Origin: Methanomassiliicoccaceae archaeon COG_1 | GTDB lineage: Archaea > Thermoplasmatota > Thermoplasmata > Methanomassiliicoccales > Methanomethylophilaceae | Length of the DNA stretch: 64,000 bases | Assembly: GCA_028561875.1 (NCBI GenBank) | Contig: JAQQTI010000003.1 | Span: 1-64,000, forward strand | Reading direction: 5' to 3' | In this document: positions 31,654 to 40,325 of the stretch, in pieces | Position numbering within the stretch: position 1 is the first letter of the stretch | How the letters are laid out: each line of letters begins with the position of its first letter | Made by a program: the position numbers and the translations under genes | The notes under the pieces: model-generated | Databases searched by the model: none | What the model saw: the letters and a program-made list of their open reading frames with translations, nothing else | Told to the model about the DNA's origin: nothing

Positions 31654-32213
31654 ACGTCGTCGTGACGTGGTCCTCCTACGCCCTGCTCGTGCTCGCCGGC
31701 GTCGAACCAGCCCTCAGCAACGCCGCGTCGTGGGTGATCGGCGTCGCCTTCGCTTTCGTCGTCAACAAGCTCTACGTCTTCAACAGCAAGTCCCTCGCCG
31801 CTATGCGGGTGGCGCGGGAGTCCGCGGGGTTCGCGGCGTCGAGGGTAGTCACCGGGGCCATCGCGATCGTCAGCTTCCCGATCCTCTACGACCTCGGCAT
31901 GAACCAGGGCCTCTTCGGGGTAGACGGGTTCCCGGCGAGGATCGCAGTGTCCGGAGTGGAGATCGTTCTGAACTACCTGCTCAGCAAATACATGGTCTTC
32001 CGCAAGAGGGGCGGGGAGGCCGGAGACGACCTCGACCCCTCCTCTTCGCGGCGATCTCGCGGTAGGCGTCGACGAGGAGGTTCACGCAGCGGTCCGAGGA
32101 GTACCCGAGGACGTGCTCGCTGGCGTTTCTGGAGATCCTCTCCCTCTCGCCGGGGTCGTCGAGGAGGCCGAGTACGGCTTCCGCGAACGCGGCGGGGTCG
32201 TCGGCGAGCCTGA
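31569..32213 (+). CDS. GtrA-like membrane protein
   Basis: The first about 150 residues form a GtrA protein with four helices: MRYLFFGAMNVVVTWSSYALLVL, a second helix ending FVVNKLYVF, and LSKYMVFRKR at the end of helix four. GtrA proteins help translocate polyprenyl-phosphate sugars. I chose ATG 31569, downstream of a TATA-like GTTTATCTAAG (31536). Beyond residue about 155 the frame is an Arg/Ser-rich shadow of the convergent glycosyltransferase, so the native end is probably near 32040. Confidence 0.8.
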   Translation: MAFLRGLIGRVFYGAHGEPMRYLFFGAMNVVVTWSSYALLVLAGVEPALSNAASWVIGVAFAFVVNKLYVFNSKSLAAMRVARESAGFAASRVVTGAIAIVSFPILYDLGMNQGLFGVDGFPARIAVSGVEIVLNYLLSKYMVFRKRGGEAGDDLDPSSSRRSRGRRRRGGSRSGPRSTRGRARWRFWRSSPSRRGRRGGRVRLPRTRRGRRRA

Positions 32214-33252
32214 TGTTCTTGCCGTCGACGGCCCCGAGTCCCTCCGCCCCGAACGTGGTGGAGACCACTGGTATGCCGGCCGCCCAGGCGGTGAGGATCT
32301 TAACCCTCGCGCCCGCGCCGATCCACAGCGGCACTACGAACACTTTCGAACGGTGGAAGAACGCGACGTCGTCCTTCTGGAATCCAACGAACTTCACGTT
32401 GTGAGACCTGCAGGCCTCCAGCAGGTGCGGGGCGGGCTGCCCGGAGCCGACGATGACCATGCCGGTCCCCGGGCGCTTTTTGCGGATCAGCGGCAGGGCC
32501 TCGTCGATGAACCACACCAGCCCCTGCGCGTTTGGGAACCAGTTCATGGTGCCGATGTAGAGGAGGTCGGTGGTCTCCTCGTGGCCCCCGGCGGGGGCGT
32601 ACTTTCCGATGTCGACCCCGCCGCCGGTGGGCACGACGTAAACGTTCTCCACCCCTCCCTCGCGGAGGAGTCCCTCCTCGACGGTGGAGACGGTGAAGGC
32701 GGCGTCGTACCATCTCCACACCTTAAGCTCCCATTCGCGGAGCGCAACGCGGCGGGCCTCGACCCTCTCCAGCTCGTCGCCCTCCACGTACTCTCTCCAG
32801 CGGGCGTAGACCATGTGCTCGACGTTGTGGGAGTCCAGCACGAAGGCGGATTCCGGGCTGGCGAGGCGCAGGGCGGGGACGATCCACGACATCTGCGAGT
32901 GCTCGATTTGGATGATGTCGTAGCGGTTCTCCCCCGCCATCTCGCTCGCCCTGTCGAGGAGCTCCTCGCTCATGGTCTCCCAGACGTCCAGGGGCATGCC
33001 GGAGGGCATACCGCCGTAGGAGTGCATGTACCCTCTGCACACGACGCCGACGGCTCTGTCCACGACCGGGATGCGCTTCAGGGCCTCCTCGTTCTTTCTC
33101 GCATAGGTGGAGTTGTAGGTGGAGAACAGGATGTCGAACCTTATCCCGCTATCCAGGGGCATCTTGTAGAGGGGGCCGAGAATCCTCAGCAACCCGCCTG
33201 AGTTCGGCGGGCAGGACATGTAGTTCATGATATTCAGGATGCGTATCTCCAT
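31981..33252 (-). CDS. GT4 family glycosyltransferase
   Basis: A 423-residue GT-B enzyme. N-terminal domain: MEIRILNIMNYMSCPPNSGGLLRI. C-terminal donor-binding domain: TDLLYIGTMNWFPNAQGLVWFIDEALPLI, VKFVGFQKDD, the E-x7-E-like region around AWAAGIPVVSTTFGAEGLG, and a final AFAEAVLGLLDDPGER. The last about 15 residues (RGRGRLRPPRPSCGRPCIC) overlap the convergent GtrA gene and may not be native. Confidence 0.87.
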   Translation of the reverse strand: MEIRILNIMNYMSCPPNSGGLLRILGPLYKMPLDSGIRFDILFSTYNSTYARKNEEALKRIPVVDRAVGVVCRGYMHSYGGMPSGMPLDVWETMSEELLDRASEMAGENRYDIIQIEHSQMSWIVPALRLASPESAFVLDSHNVEHMVYARWREYVEGDELERVEARRVALREWELKVWRWYDAAFTVSTVEEGLLREGGVENVYVVPTGGGVDIGKYAPAGGHEETTDLLYIGTMNWFPNAQGLVWFIDEALPLIRKKRPGTGMVIVGSGQPAPHLLEACRSHNVKFVGFQKDDVAFFHRSKVFVVPLWIGAGARVKILTAWAAGIPVVSTTFGAEGLGAVDGKNIRLADDPAAFAEAVLGLLDDPGERERISRNASEHVLGYSSDRCVNLLVDAYREIAAKRRGRGRLRPPRPSCGRPCIC

Positions 33253-33523
33253 GTCGCCGCCCTCGTTTGGCCCTCGGTTTCCTGGTGATTCTCTCGGTCG
33301 CGAACTGAAGCGCCGTCCTCACGGCGCAGCGGAGCCCCTCGGTCTTGACGATGGACCTGAACGCGTAGACGTAGCTCCTGGCGGTAGCCATGCGGGATGC
33401 GGGGGCGTAGCTCGGTACAGCCGTCGCTGTGCGGTACGCCTCGTTCCGGGCCTTGAGGAGCCGCTCCATCTCCTCCGCCTCGGACCTCCAGTAGTCTTCC
33501 CCGTATTCCGAGCCGCTCATCAT
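33149..33523 (-). CDS. Small hypothetical protein coupled to ABC exporter genes
   Basis: A 124-residue frame of which the first about 90 look like a real protein: an acidic amphipathic start (SEYGEDYWRSEAEEMERLLKAR), suggestive of a short coiled coil, then SYVYAFRSIVKTEGLRCAVRTALQFA. The start ATG overlaps the stop of the ABC ATPase gene (ATGA), favouring translation. The 3' part overlaps the GT4 gene by about 100 nt and is probably not native. No family recognised; perhaps a small accessory of the GT4 enzyme. Confidence 0.5.
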   Translation of the reverse strand: MMSGSEYGEDYWRSEAEEMERLLKARNEAYRTATAVPSYAPASRMATARSYVYAFRSIVKTEGLRCAVRTALQFATERITRKPRAKRGRRHGDTHPEYHELHVLPAELRRVAEDSRPPLQDAPG

Positions 33524-34278
33524 GTGCCCTCCGCGCCGGGGCCGAGCATGGCTTCTTTGTAGTGGGCGCAGACCTCTGCGGCGGCGCCCTCCTCTCTCAC
33601 TCTACCGTCATCAAGCCATATGATGTTGTCGCAGATGTCGGTGGTCTGCTCGATGTTGTGCGTGACGAGCACGATGGTGCCTCCCGCGTCGCGGAAGGCC
33701 TTGAGCCGGTCCATGCACTTCTTCTGGAATTGGATGTCCCCGACGGTGAGGATCTCGTCGACCAGGAGTATGTCGGCGTCGACGTTGATGGCGACAGAGA
33801 ACGCGAGCCTGAGGTACATGCCCGACGAGTAGTTCCTGATCCTCTCGTCGATGAACTCGCCGATCCCGGAGAATTCCACTATGTCGTCGAAGCGTTCGTC
33901 GATGACGCCCTTGGGGATTCCGAAGATGGAGGCGTTGATGTATATGTTCTCGCGCCCGGTCATATCGGGGTGGAAACCCGCACCGAGCTCGATGAGGCAG
34001 GCGATCTTGCCATCGGTCTCCACCGTCCCTTCGTTGGGGCGGAGGATTCTAGTGAGCAGCTTGAGCATGGTGCTCTTGCCAGAGCCGTTGCGGCCGATGA
34101 TGCCGAGCACTCCGCCCTTAGGGACGGAGAAGGAGACGTCGTGCAGCACCTCGCGCACCCGGGTATCGTCCCTCCTCTCGTGGTAGACGACGAGGTCCTT
34201 CAGCGAGTTGCTTCTGCGGTGCGTGTTGAAGCGCTTGCAAAGGCGCCTCACCTCGATGGCGTTCCCGGGGTCGTCCAT
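33520..34278 (-). CDS. ABC-2 polysaccharide exporter ATPase (Wzt/TagH-like)
   Basis: A 252-residue ATPase: Walker A GIIGRNGSGKST, Q-loop region ELGAGFHPDMTGREN, the Wzt-type signature NYSSGMYLRLAFS in place of LSGGQ, and Walker B DILLVDEILTVGD. No C-terminal glycan-binding domain is present. The start ATG at 34278 overlaps the stop of the permease gene. Together they should export a lipid-linked glycan. Confidence 0.93.
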   Translation of the reverse strand: MDDPGNAIEVRRLCKRFNTHRRSNSLKDLVVYHERRDDTRVREVLHDVSFSVPKGGVLGIIGRNGSGKSTMLKLLTRILRPNEGTVETDGKIACLIELGAGFHPDMTGRENIYINASIFGIPKGVIDERFDDIVEFSGIGEFIDERIRNYSSGMYLRLAFSVAINVDADILLVDEILTVGDIQFQKKCMDRLKAFRDAGGTIVLVTHNIEQTTDICDNIIWLDDGRVREEGAAAEVCAHYKEAMLGPGAEGT

Positions 34279-35111
34279 CAGAGCACCTCCGCGAAGTCCT
34301 TCTCGAGGTACCTGAAGACGGCGATGCCGACGGCGAGTAATGCGGCGGCGAGCGCGCAACACATCAGGACCGTGTCGATGCCGGGCACGACCCTCCAGTA
34401 GAAGATGTCGTGGAACATCTCGACGAAGTACGTCATCGGGTTGAGCGAGAGGATCGTGTCGACGAAGGCGTTGCCGAACGTCTTCATCTCGTACATGATC
34501 GGCGTGATCCAGATCCATGCCATCAGCAGTACGGAGACTATGTACTGAACGTCGCGGAGGTAAGCGTTCAGCGCCGAGAGCATGAACGTCAGCCCGGAGA
34601 TGAATACGAAGGCGATGCCTATCGCCACCGGGAGGAAGAGCAATGCGTAAACCGATACCCCGTATCCGGTGGCCGCTAGGATGACGAAGAACATCGCCAC
34701 CATGATCAGGAAGTTCACCATCTTCGACAGCACGGTCGAGAGGGGTAGGACGACGTGCGGGAAGTAGATCTTCTTCAGCATGTCGGCGTTGGCGACTATC
34801 GTGCCCGATCCCTCGGACATCGATTCCGAGAACCAGATCCAGATGACCATCCCCGAAATCAGGTAGATGGCATAGTTATCGAGGTCGGGGTCGAAGATGA
34901 CCGTGAACACGATGAGGTACACGACGATCTGGATGAGCGGGGTGATGAAGTTCCAGAGGAACCCGAGGACGGATCCCTTGTACCTCCCGCGGATCTCCCT
35001 CCTCACGAGGTTGGAGATCATCGAGCGGTAGTCCGAAAGCTCGCCGAACATGCCGAGCACGGAACCCTGCCTGGGCCCCGTGCGCCTCGTCCCGCCCCCG
35101 GAATCAGTCAC
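34278..35111 (-). CDS. ABC-2 polysaccharide exporter permease (Wzm/TagG-like)
   Basis: A 277-residue membrane protein with six helices. Typical segments: LVRREIRGRYKGSVLGFLWNFITPL, ADMLKKIYFPHVVLPLS, NAYLRDVQYIVSVLLMAWIWITPIMY, LNPMTYFVEMF. It pairs with the ATPase that follows it. Its start overlaps the end of the upstream GT2 gene by 8 nt. Confidence 0.93.
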   Translation of the reverse strand: MTDSGGGTRRTGPRQGSVLGMFGELSDYRSMISNLVRREIRGRYKGSVLGFLWNFITPLIQIVVYLIVFTVIFDPDLDNYAIYLISGMVIWIWFSESMSEGSGTIVANADMLKKIYFPHVVLPLSTVLSKMVNFLIMVAMFFVILAATGYGVSVYALLFLPVAIGIAFVFISGLTFMLSALNAYLRDVQYIVSVLLMAWIWITPIMYEMKTFGNAFVDTILSLNPMTYFVEMFHDIFYWRVVPGIDTVLMCCALAAALLAVGIAVFRYLEKDFAEVL

Positions 35112-35877
35112 CGTGCTTCCTCTCCTTCGGGTACATCTCGTAGTAGTCCACGCGGTATACCTTGCAGAGTACCTTCGAGCAGAACCTCCCGAAGCCCCAC
35201 AGCTGGTGAAGAGTCATGATGGGGACCTTGTTGCTGAGGTGCGACTCGCCCTCGGCCCTGGCCTCGAACTTATAATAGGCATAGCGGACGTCGAGCCTCC
35301 TGTCGCAGTGCTTCAGGAGGTCGACAAGGACCTTCCATCCCTGGAGCTCCATATCGTCCCAGTTCTTCTCGATGATGGGGCGGAACACGTCGCATCTGAG
35401 GCCGAAGAGGCCGGACATGAGGTCCTTGGTGGTCTGCTTGCCGTGGATCCTCAGCGCGATTTTGCAGAAGAGCTCGAACGCCATCGAGCCCGAGGTCCTG
35501 ACGAGGCCCATGGCCATCCTTGACGTCCTCGCGCCGACGCAGAGGTCCGCGCCCGCCTCGAGCTGGTCGTAGATGTCCTTGAGCGTGGCGATGGGGTGTT
35601 GGAAGTCGCAGTCCATGCAGACGGCGTAATCGGTGTCGGCAAGGGCGAAGCCCTGCATGACGGAGGCGGCGAGCCCCCTTCCCTCCCGCTCCCTGACGCA
35701 GATCTTTGTGAGAGGGTCATCCAGCCCCTCGATAAGCTCCCTGCTGCGGTCGGTGGAGTTGTCGTCCATGAAGAGTATGCGGAACTCGGGGTAGGCCTCC
35801 CTTATGGCCCTGGCCATTCTGGCGATGTTTCTTTCCTCGTTGTAGGTGGGTATCACGACAGCAAGCGTACCGGGCAT
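35104..35877 (-). CDS. GT2 family glycosyltransferase (DPM1/ArnC-like)
   Basis: A 257-residue polyprenyl-phosphate glycosyltransferase: LAVVIPTYNEERNIARMARAI, ILFMDDNSTDRSRELI, GLAASVMQGFALADTDYAVCMDCDFQHP (catalytic DxD/Q-H motif). It likely charges a polyprenyl phosphate with a sugar for use by the GT-C enzymes in this locus. The start ATG lies inside the 3' end of the upstream membrane-protein frame, so the genes are coupled. Confidence 0.9.
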   Translation of the reverse strand: MPGTLAVVIPTYNEERNIARMARAIREAYPEFRILFMDDNSTDRSRELIEGLDDPLTKICVREREGRGLAASVMQGFALADTDYAVCMDCDFQHPIATLKDIYDQLEAGADLCVGARTSRMAMGLVRTSGSMAFELFCKIALRIHGKQTTKDLMSGLFGLRCDVFRPIIEKNWDDMELQGWKVLVDLLKHCDRRLDVRYAYYKFEARAEGESHLSNKVPIMTLHQLWGFGRFCSKVLCKVYRVDYYEMYPKERKHGD

Positions 35878-36632
35878 TTGCACCACTGTAATCGTTTTTT
35901 TCGGATATTTCCATAGGATATATTGTTTCGTTCGCCGACGCGGATCGGACCGGTAATCCAACCGTCCCGATTCGGAGTCGCGGGGCCCTGGGCTGTCGGC
36001 TTGCACAGCGGGCCCGGGCCGGGTCGCCGCGCCCCCCCTTCTCCGATGCCGTGCCTCCTTTTCAGGATGAACGACAGCGCCATGCTGATGCCGATCACCG
36101 CGAAGATCATGACGATCGTGAACAGCTGCGCCTGGTCCGAGCCGAAGAACCCCTTGAAGAAGTCGCTGAGCAGAGCTATGGAACCGTATTTGGCGATGCA
36201 TCCGGCAATCACGTAGGCCAGGGATCTTCTGATGTCCCATTTTGCGATAGCGATGAACGCGCCGGCGAAGGGGATCATCGGCGCGACCCTGTTGAGCAGG
36301 AGGAGCCTCTCGTCCCCGAGGACGAGGAATCCCGTGTACGTCCCCACCAGCCTCTCCATCCTCTTCGGGATGCGCACGCGCTTCACGACGCAGTACAGCG
36401 ACATTATGCCAATCGTCTCCGCGAGAACCGCCATGAGCAGCAGATCGCAGCCCCACAGCGCGTCGGAGCCGTAGGCGTTGTCCGTGTTCGCCAAGTAGGC
36501 CAGGACGAAGAACAGCTCGGGCAGGGTCGGGACCACGAACGCGTCGAGGAGGAAAATCAGGAAGATCACGAGGAGCAGGCCGGCGGCCCCGTCGCTCCCG
36601 AACAGGTCGAATATCCACTCCCCTACGTTCAT
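35853..36632 (-). CDS. DedA/VTT-domain membrane protein
   Basis: A 259-residue frame with about five hydrophobic segments. The central part, PTLPELFFVLAYLAN..., LLLLNRVAPMIPFAGAFIAIAKW and AGCIAKYGSIAL, resembles the VTT/SNARE-associated (DedA) fold, whose members flip polyprenyl-phosphate or phospholipid. The last about 45 residues (after RRHGIGEGG) are basic, low complexity and overlap the next gene; they may be extension past a lost stop. The start overlaps a small upstream ORF (ATGA). Confidence 0.72.
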   Translation of the reverse strand: MNVGEWIFDLFGSDGAAGLLLVIFLIFLLDAFVVPTLPELFFVLAYLANTDNAYGSDALWGCDLLLMAVLAETIGIMSLYCVVKRVRIPKRMERLVGTYTGFLVLGDERLLLLNRVAPMIPFAGAFIAIAKWDIRRSLAYVIAGCIAKYGSIALLSDFFKGFFGSDQAQLFTIVMIFAVIGISMALSFILKRRHGIGEGGARRPGPGPLCKPTAQGPATPNRDGWITGPIRVGERNNISYGNIRKKRLQWCKCPVRLLS

Positions 36633-36775
36633 CGGACTTCCCCACGCGCCGTCTTCCCGATGCGCCCGTAGCGGGCCACCGGCCTGTCGCAGGCCGGGAG
36701 GGGGATAACGGAGGTCCGCCGGCTCGCGGGGCGCGGCCTGCCGCCATCTCCGCCGGCGGGGACAATCCCATTCAT
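36629..36775 (-). CDS. Small ORF coupled to the DedA-like gene
   Basis: A 48-residue ORF (MNGIVPAGGDGGRPRP...) whose ATG is at the transcription start predicted from the element CTTTTAACCGTATA (minus strand, about 36795-36810). Its TGA overlaps the ATG of the DedA-like gene. No recognised domain; Gly/Arg/Pro-rich. It may be a leader peptide for translational coupling or simply an open 5' UTR. Confidence 0.35.
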   Translation of the reverse strand: MNGIVPAGGDGGRPRPASRRTSVIPLPACDRPVARYGRIGKTARGEVR

Positions 36776-36915
36776 AGCGACGAGCGTATCCGCTATACGG
36801 TTAAAAGGCTCGCCTCGTTCCCGATCGCGCCCTACCCTGCGGCGCGCCGCCGAATGCCAGCGGGAGGGGGCTGAAGACCCGGGAGGGGAGCAGCACGCAA
36901 GTGTCAGCCGTTGTA
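36776..36915. other. Intergenic stretch
   Basis: Contains the putative promoter of the minus-strand glycan genes and otherwise GC-rich sequence without a recognisable gene. Confidence 0.4.
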
Positions 36916-37060
36916 CCGTGTAAAATCACATCACCTGTTCTACCGCGCGTACGGATACGACGTCAGGGGGAGGAGGCTCCTCGAGACGGCCGAGGAGCAC
37001 TCCTCCGGATGGGATAACGGTCGAGAACGTCATAGACTGGATCATGGAACGGTCATTACA
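36916..37060 (+). pseudogene. Remnant of a DUF4143 ATPase gene
   Basis: One frame reads HHLFYRAYGYDVRGRRLLETAEEHSSG, which matches the paralogues' (D)RYDMVGRRLLSTNGKYY region. A second frame reads ITVENVIDWIMER, matching the family C-terminus (IRIVNVIDWL). Everything between, and the N-terminal ATPase domain, is gone. It ends where the methyltransferase gene ends. Confidence 0.65.
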
Positions 37061-37937
37061 CCAAAGGCATCGACGTATTGAGCACAACTGTGCCGATTCG
37101 AACGACCTTAAGGGCGTATGGCTTTCGGCAAGCGGCAGGTCGCAGGCGCAGGCGAACGATCTTCGTGTGCCCGTTCCGGTCGACGACCCTCATCGCCACG
37201 CGGGTGTAGATTCCCAGTTTCTTCCCCAGCATCCTGCGCGCATCCTCGAAGAAGTTCCTGCACTCTTCCAATCCCGTTCCGGTTTTTTCTGCGAATTCCC
37301 TCGCATCGTCCACGGCGAAGTGCATCCTGGCCGATTTGTTGCCGGTCTTTTCTACGTACCGGTTGGCGTATCTGAGGCCCTTGGTGCTGGTGGCATCGAA
37401 CACGAGTTCCGCCGCCGGAAACATCCCCCTCATGCGTTTCACGGCACCGGCCACACGGTCTTCCGTGAAATACTGGAACACCCCCAGGACCAGTATCATG
37501 GTGGGCAGGGTGGCGTCCACCTCGTCCGCCCACCCCATGTCGAACAGGTCCCCGGCGATCAGGGTCTCGTTTTCCGAGGCTGGGAGCAGTCTCCTCCTCA
37601 GCTCTATGACTTCCGGAAGGTCCACGTCGTAGAAATGGGCGTCCAGTTCCGAGAGGCGGAGGTACGCCGTCTCCAATCCGACACCCAGGTGGACGATGTT
37701 GCAGCGCCCGTTTCTTTCGACGAAATCCCTCTCCATAGCATCGGCGTTATGGTACCTCGCGACGGACGCCATCATCGCGTATTCGGACGACCTCCCCCCC
37801 GCGCCGTCCGGAACCTTGCCTTTCAACGCCAGTGCCGCGTCATCTCTGAAATACTCCGGAAAACGTTCGCTGACGTATATCCTGGCGGCGAGAGGTATGT
37901 ACAGCGTATCGGCAACGCCGGCAAATTCGCCGCTCAT
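37056..37937 (-). CDS. SAM-dependent methyltransferase (LCMT/PPM-type)
   Basis: A 293-residue class I methyltransferase of the leucine carboxyl-/polyketide O-methyltransferase group: DTLYIPLAARIYVSERFPEYFRD, RSSEYAMMASVARYHNADAMERDFV, IVHLGVGLETAYLRL (SAM-binding GxGxE), HFYDVDLPEVIELRR, TMILVLGVFQYF. Substrate unknown; the context suggests a surface-glycan or lipid methylation, but the gene stands slightly apart. The start overlaps the stop of a small upstream ORF. Confidence 0.83.
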   Translation of the reverse strand: MSGEFAGVADTLYIPLAARIYVSERFPEYFRDDAALALKGKVPDGAGGRSSEYAMMASVARYHNADAMERDFVERNGRCNIVHLGVGLETAYLRLSELDAHFYDVDLPEVIELRRRLLPASENETLIAGDLFDMGWADEVDATLPTMILVLGVFQYFTEDRVAGAVKRMRGMFPAAELVFDATSTKGLRYANRYVEKTGNKSARMHFAVDDAREFAEKTGTGLEECRNFFEDARRMLGKKLGIYTRVAMRVVDRNGHTKIVRLRLRPAACRKPYALKVVRIGTVVLNTSMPLV

Positions 37938-38158
37938 GACGAAGCCCTCTTGTCCGGCCGTCCGCGACTGAGGACGAAGTTGCCTGCCGGGGACCCGAAC
38001 CCCGGCTTCTCTCCAGATGTCACGTCGGGGAAGGGTCCCGGTAAGACGGGAAGGGAGGGTCCGGCCCGTCTTCCGCCGCAGGCCCCGCTTTCAACCTCGG
38101 AGCCGTCGCCCCCCGGACCCAGAGCACTGTGCGTCGTCGGCACGATTGCGACATTCAT
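37934..38158 (-). CDS. Small Gly/Pro-rich ORF coupled to the methyltransferase
   Basis: A 74-residue ORF starting MNVAIVPTTHSALGPGG, about 26 nt downstream of a strong TATA element (TAAATATATTATCC on the minus strand, 38178-38191). It ends TGA overlapping the methyltransferase ATG. Composition is low complexity with no domain, so it may be a leader ORF or an open 5' UTR. The ATG at 38173 is in frame but too close to the TATA box. Confidence 0.35.
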   Translation of the reverse strand: MNVAIVPTTHSALGPGGDGSEVESGACGGRRAGPSLPVLPGPFPDVTSGEKPGFGSPAGNFVLSRGRPDKRASS

Positions 38159-38191
38159 GAGCGTGGGAAACATCTCGCAGGATAATATATT

Positions 38192-38537
38192 TAGGGACGG
38201 CTAATCACACCTGTCTTGGCTTCCTCTTGCATTCATCAGACATTACGGCAGAAGAGGTTACGTCCCTGCAATGGACGAGGGCTTCGGTTCGGATAAGTGC
38301 ACATAAGCGTGAACTGCTCCCAACCCACGTATATGTCGTACAGGCGCAGCGAGTCGATAGTCACGTACGCAGAACGTTCGTTCCGGGAAACTGCCGCCGC
38401 AAGACGGAGAGGGAGTATGAAGAGATGGGGACCATCTCGAAAAACATCGACTAGGGAAAAAGGCCTAGAAAGAAATACTGCAACCCGGACCGCTCTGTCG
38501 ACACCCGCCCCTCGTATCAGTCCGCCGAGATGACAGA
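38192..38537. other. Intergenic stretch without recognisable gene
   Basis: Several plus-strand frames of 75-78 codons are open, but they lack start signals and motifs. It separates two divergent promoterless ends; no RNA or repeat was recognised. Confidence 0.4.
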
Positions 38538-40325
38538 TCAGTTTTTGTAGGTGTCAAACTCGGGGTCGATTCGGAAGCCGGCCGAAGACGCGCGGACGTC
38601 TGGTAGAACGTCGGTTCGTTCCTTCCAGAAGGATTTCCAGAACTCCCTGGAGGAGTATTTTTCCAGGGAATCGGCGTATTCTTCTTTGAGCCGGGGGAAG
38701 GCCTTCCGCGCTTTGGATCTGAGGCGCAGCGTCCTCCAAACGATGGACAGTGTTCTGCGGAGGCTCCTCTCGCAGAGGCAACCTCTGCCATTCTTCACGT
38801 AGGCCGCCTTCCCCGCGCGGTAGAAGAATTCCGTACGGGTCTCGATGAAATCGGTCTCGACATCGCCTGCCGAAGGGAGCAGCAGGCCATTGAGCGTGAG
38901 GATGCGGAACGCCCTGCCCCTCGTCCTGACGCTCTTCCTCGGCCTGAGCCTCGCCTCGACCGACGGGCCGTCTTCGAAGACCGGGTCCTCGGATTGGATC
39001 ATCCCCTCTCCCATCAAGGAGAACACCGCATCCGGCCCCTTCAGGAAGTCCTCGATGCCACGGAGCATCAGGTCCGCGGAGAGATAGCGGTACCCGGCAG
39101 CCTCCACCAGAGGCTTGTCGAAGATTCTCTCCAGGTCATCTCCCGTCATGTCTCCCGTGGTGCAACCGAGGACAAGCATGTTCCTGACGTAGTAGTATGC
39201 GTTGACGTCGGAATATTTGCTCAGATACGACGGATGCCAGACGGATATCCCGGGGATGATCTCCACATCCGCGCCCAGGCGGACCCCGTACTCGACGTCG
39301 TCGTCCTTGAAGAAGAGCGGGAGCGGATATCCATTCTTCTCTACGAGCTCCCGCGGGAGCGCGAAGTACCACCATCCGGAGTAGTCCGCCTTCTTACTTC
39401 TGTCGAGCTCCAGGTTGCCGTCGATCCCGGAGACGTCTATCTCGTGGTTGTTCCACAGGAAGTACCATTGGTGGTAGGTGGCGCCCGCCTCGTGCACGAC
39501 GGTAGGACGGTCGAGGTTGAGCATGGCCCCGCCGATGCATACGCCGCTGTCCGGGGGTATGATGGAGAACCACGAGACGGTGCGGAAGAGCACCTCCGGG
39601 TCGAGCACGGCGTCGTCGTCGTTGAGGGCGATGTGCGTGACGTCCCCGTCCCCCATCGCTTCGACCATCCCGCGGGCGAAGCCGCCGCTCCCGCCGAGGT
39701 TCTCGTTCGGGATCAATATGCATCCGGGGACGTCGTCCGGGGACAGGGTGCGACCGTTGTCGACTATTATGACGGACAGATGTCCATCAGTCTCGGGGCA
39801 TCCGGAGAGGAAGTCGGATATCGCGGCGGCCTTGGCCTCCGTGATCCTCTCATGGCGGAAGGTGGTGACCACTAGTGCCAGCTTCACATATTTCGTTTTT
39901 TCCGGATGGACGGTGAAGCGTCCTCCGGCGAGGGTCGCGCCATTCTTCCCCGCGGTAGCGGATATCCCCAGGAGGGAACCCTCCGGGATGTCGATGCGGG
40001 ATGGGACGCCCGATTGGATCCTGAGACTCTCGGTCCTCTCCGCTTCTCCGAGGAAGCACGCCTCGACGGCTATGTCGCCCTCGAAATCGAGGACGAGGTC
40101 GATCGAGTCTATCCCCGCTAGCTCCCGGAGCTTCCTGATTGGGATGAGATTGAAATGGGTTCTGAAATCCGCGGTCTCCCCCTCCCGCAGATGCAAAGGG
40201 AAGGAAGCCCCTTCGCATCCTCTGACGTAGAGCCCCCGCTCCCCGTCGACCAGCCCCTTCGGGAGCGTCAGATGCTGCAGGACGGTCTCTTTCAATCTCG
40301 CATGCTCCTGCGCTTCATCTCCCAT
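38538..40325 (-). CDS. GlfT2-like galactofuranosyltransferase (GT2)
   Basis: A 595-residue protein with the GlfT2 layout. There is an N-terminal beta-rich domain (about 1-140), then a GT-A domain with LALVVTTFRHERITEAKAA, ILIPNENLGGSGGFARGM, HIALNDDDAVLDPEV (catalytic DDD), YSGWWYFALPRELVEKNGYPLPLFFKDDDVEYGVRLG and the metal-binding His in SVWHPSYLSKY. A C-terminal helical domain of about 200 residues follows. GlfT2 enzymes extend galactofuranose chains from UDP-Galf. It is directly downstream of galE and glf. The start overlaps galE by 34 nt. Confidence 0.88.
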   Translation of the reverse strand: MGDEAQEHARLKETVLQHLTLPKGLVDGERGLYVRGCEGASFPLHLREGETADFRTHFNLIPIRKLRELAGIDSIDLVLDFEGDIAVEACFLGEAERTESLRIQSGVPSRIDIPEGSLLGISATAGKNGATLAGGRFTVHPEKTKYVKLALVVTTFRHERITEAKAAAISDFLSGCPETDGHLSVIIVDNGRTLSPDDVPGCILIPNENLGGSGGFARGMVEAMGDGDVTHIALNDDDAVLDPEVLFRTVSWFSIIPPDSGVCIGGAMLNLDRPTVVHEAGATYHQWYFLWNNHEIDVSGIDGNLELDRSKKADYSGWWYFALPRELVEKNGYPLPLFFKDDDVEYGVRLGADVEIIPGISVWHPSYLSKYSDVNAYYYVRNMLVLGCTTGDMTGDDLERIFDKPLVEAAGYRYLSADLMLRGIEDFLKGPDAVFSLMGEGMIQSEDPVFEDGPSVEARLRPRKSVRTRGRAFRILTLNGLLLPSAGDVETDFIETRTEFFYRAGKAAYVKNGRGCLCERSLRRTLSIVWRTLRLRSKARKAFPRLKEEYADSLEKYSSREFWKSFWKERTDVLPDVRASSAGFRIDPEFDTYKN

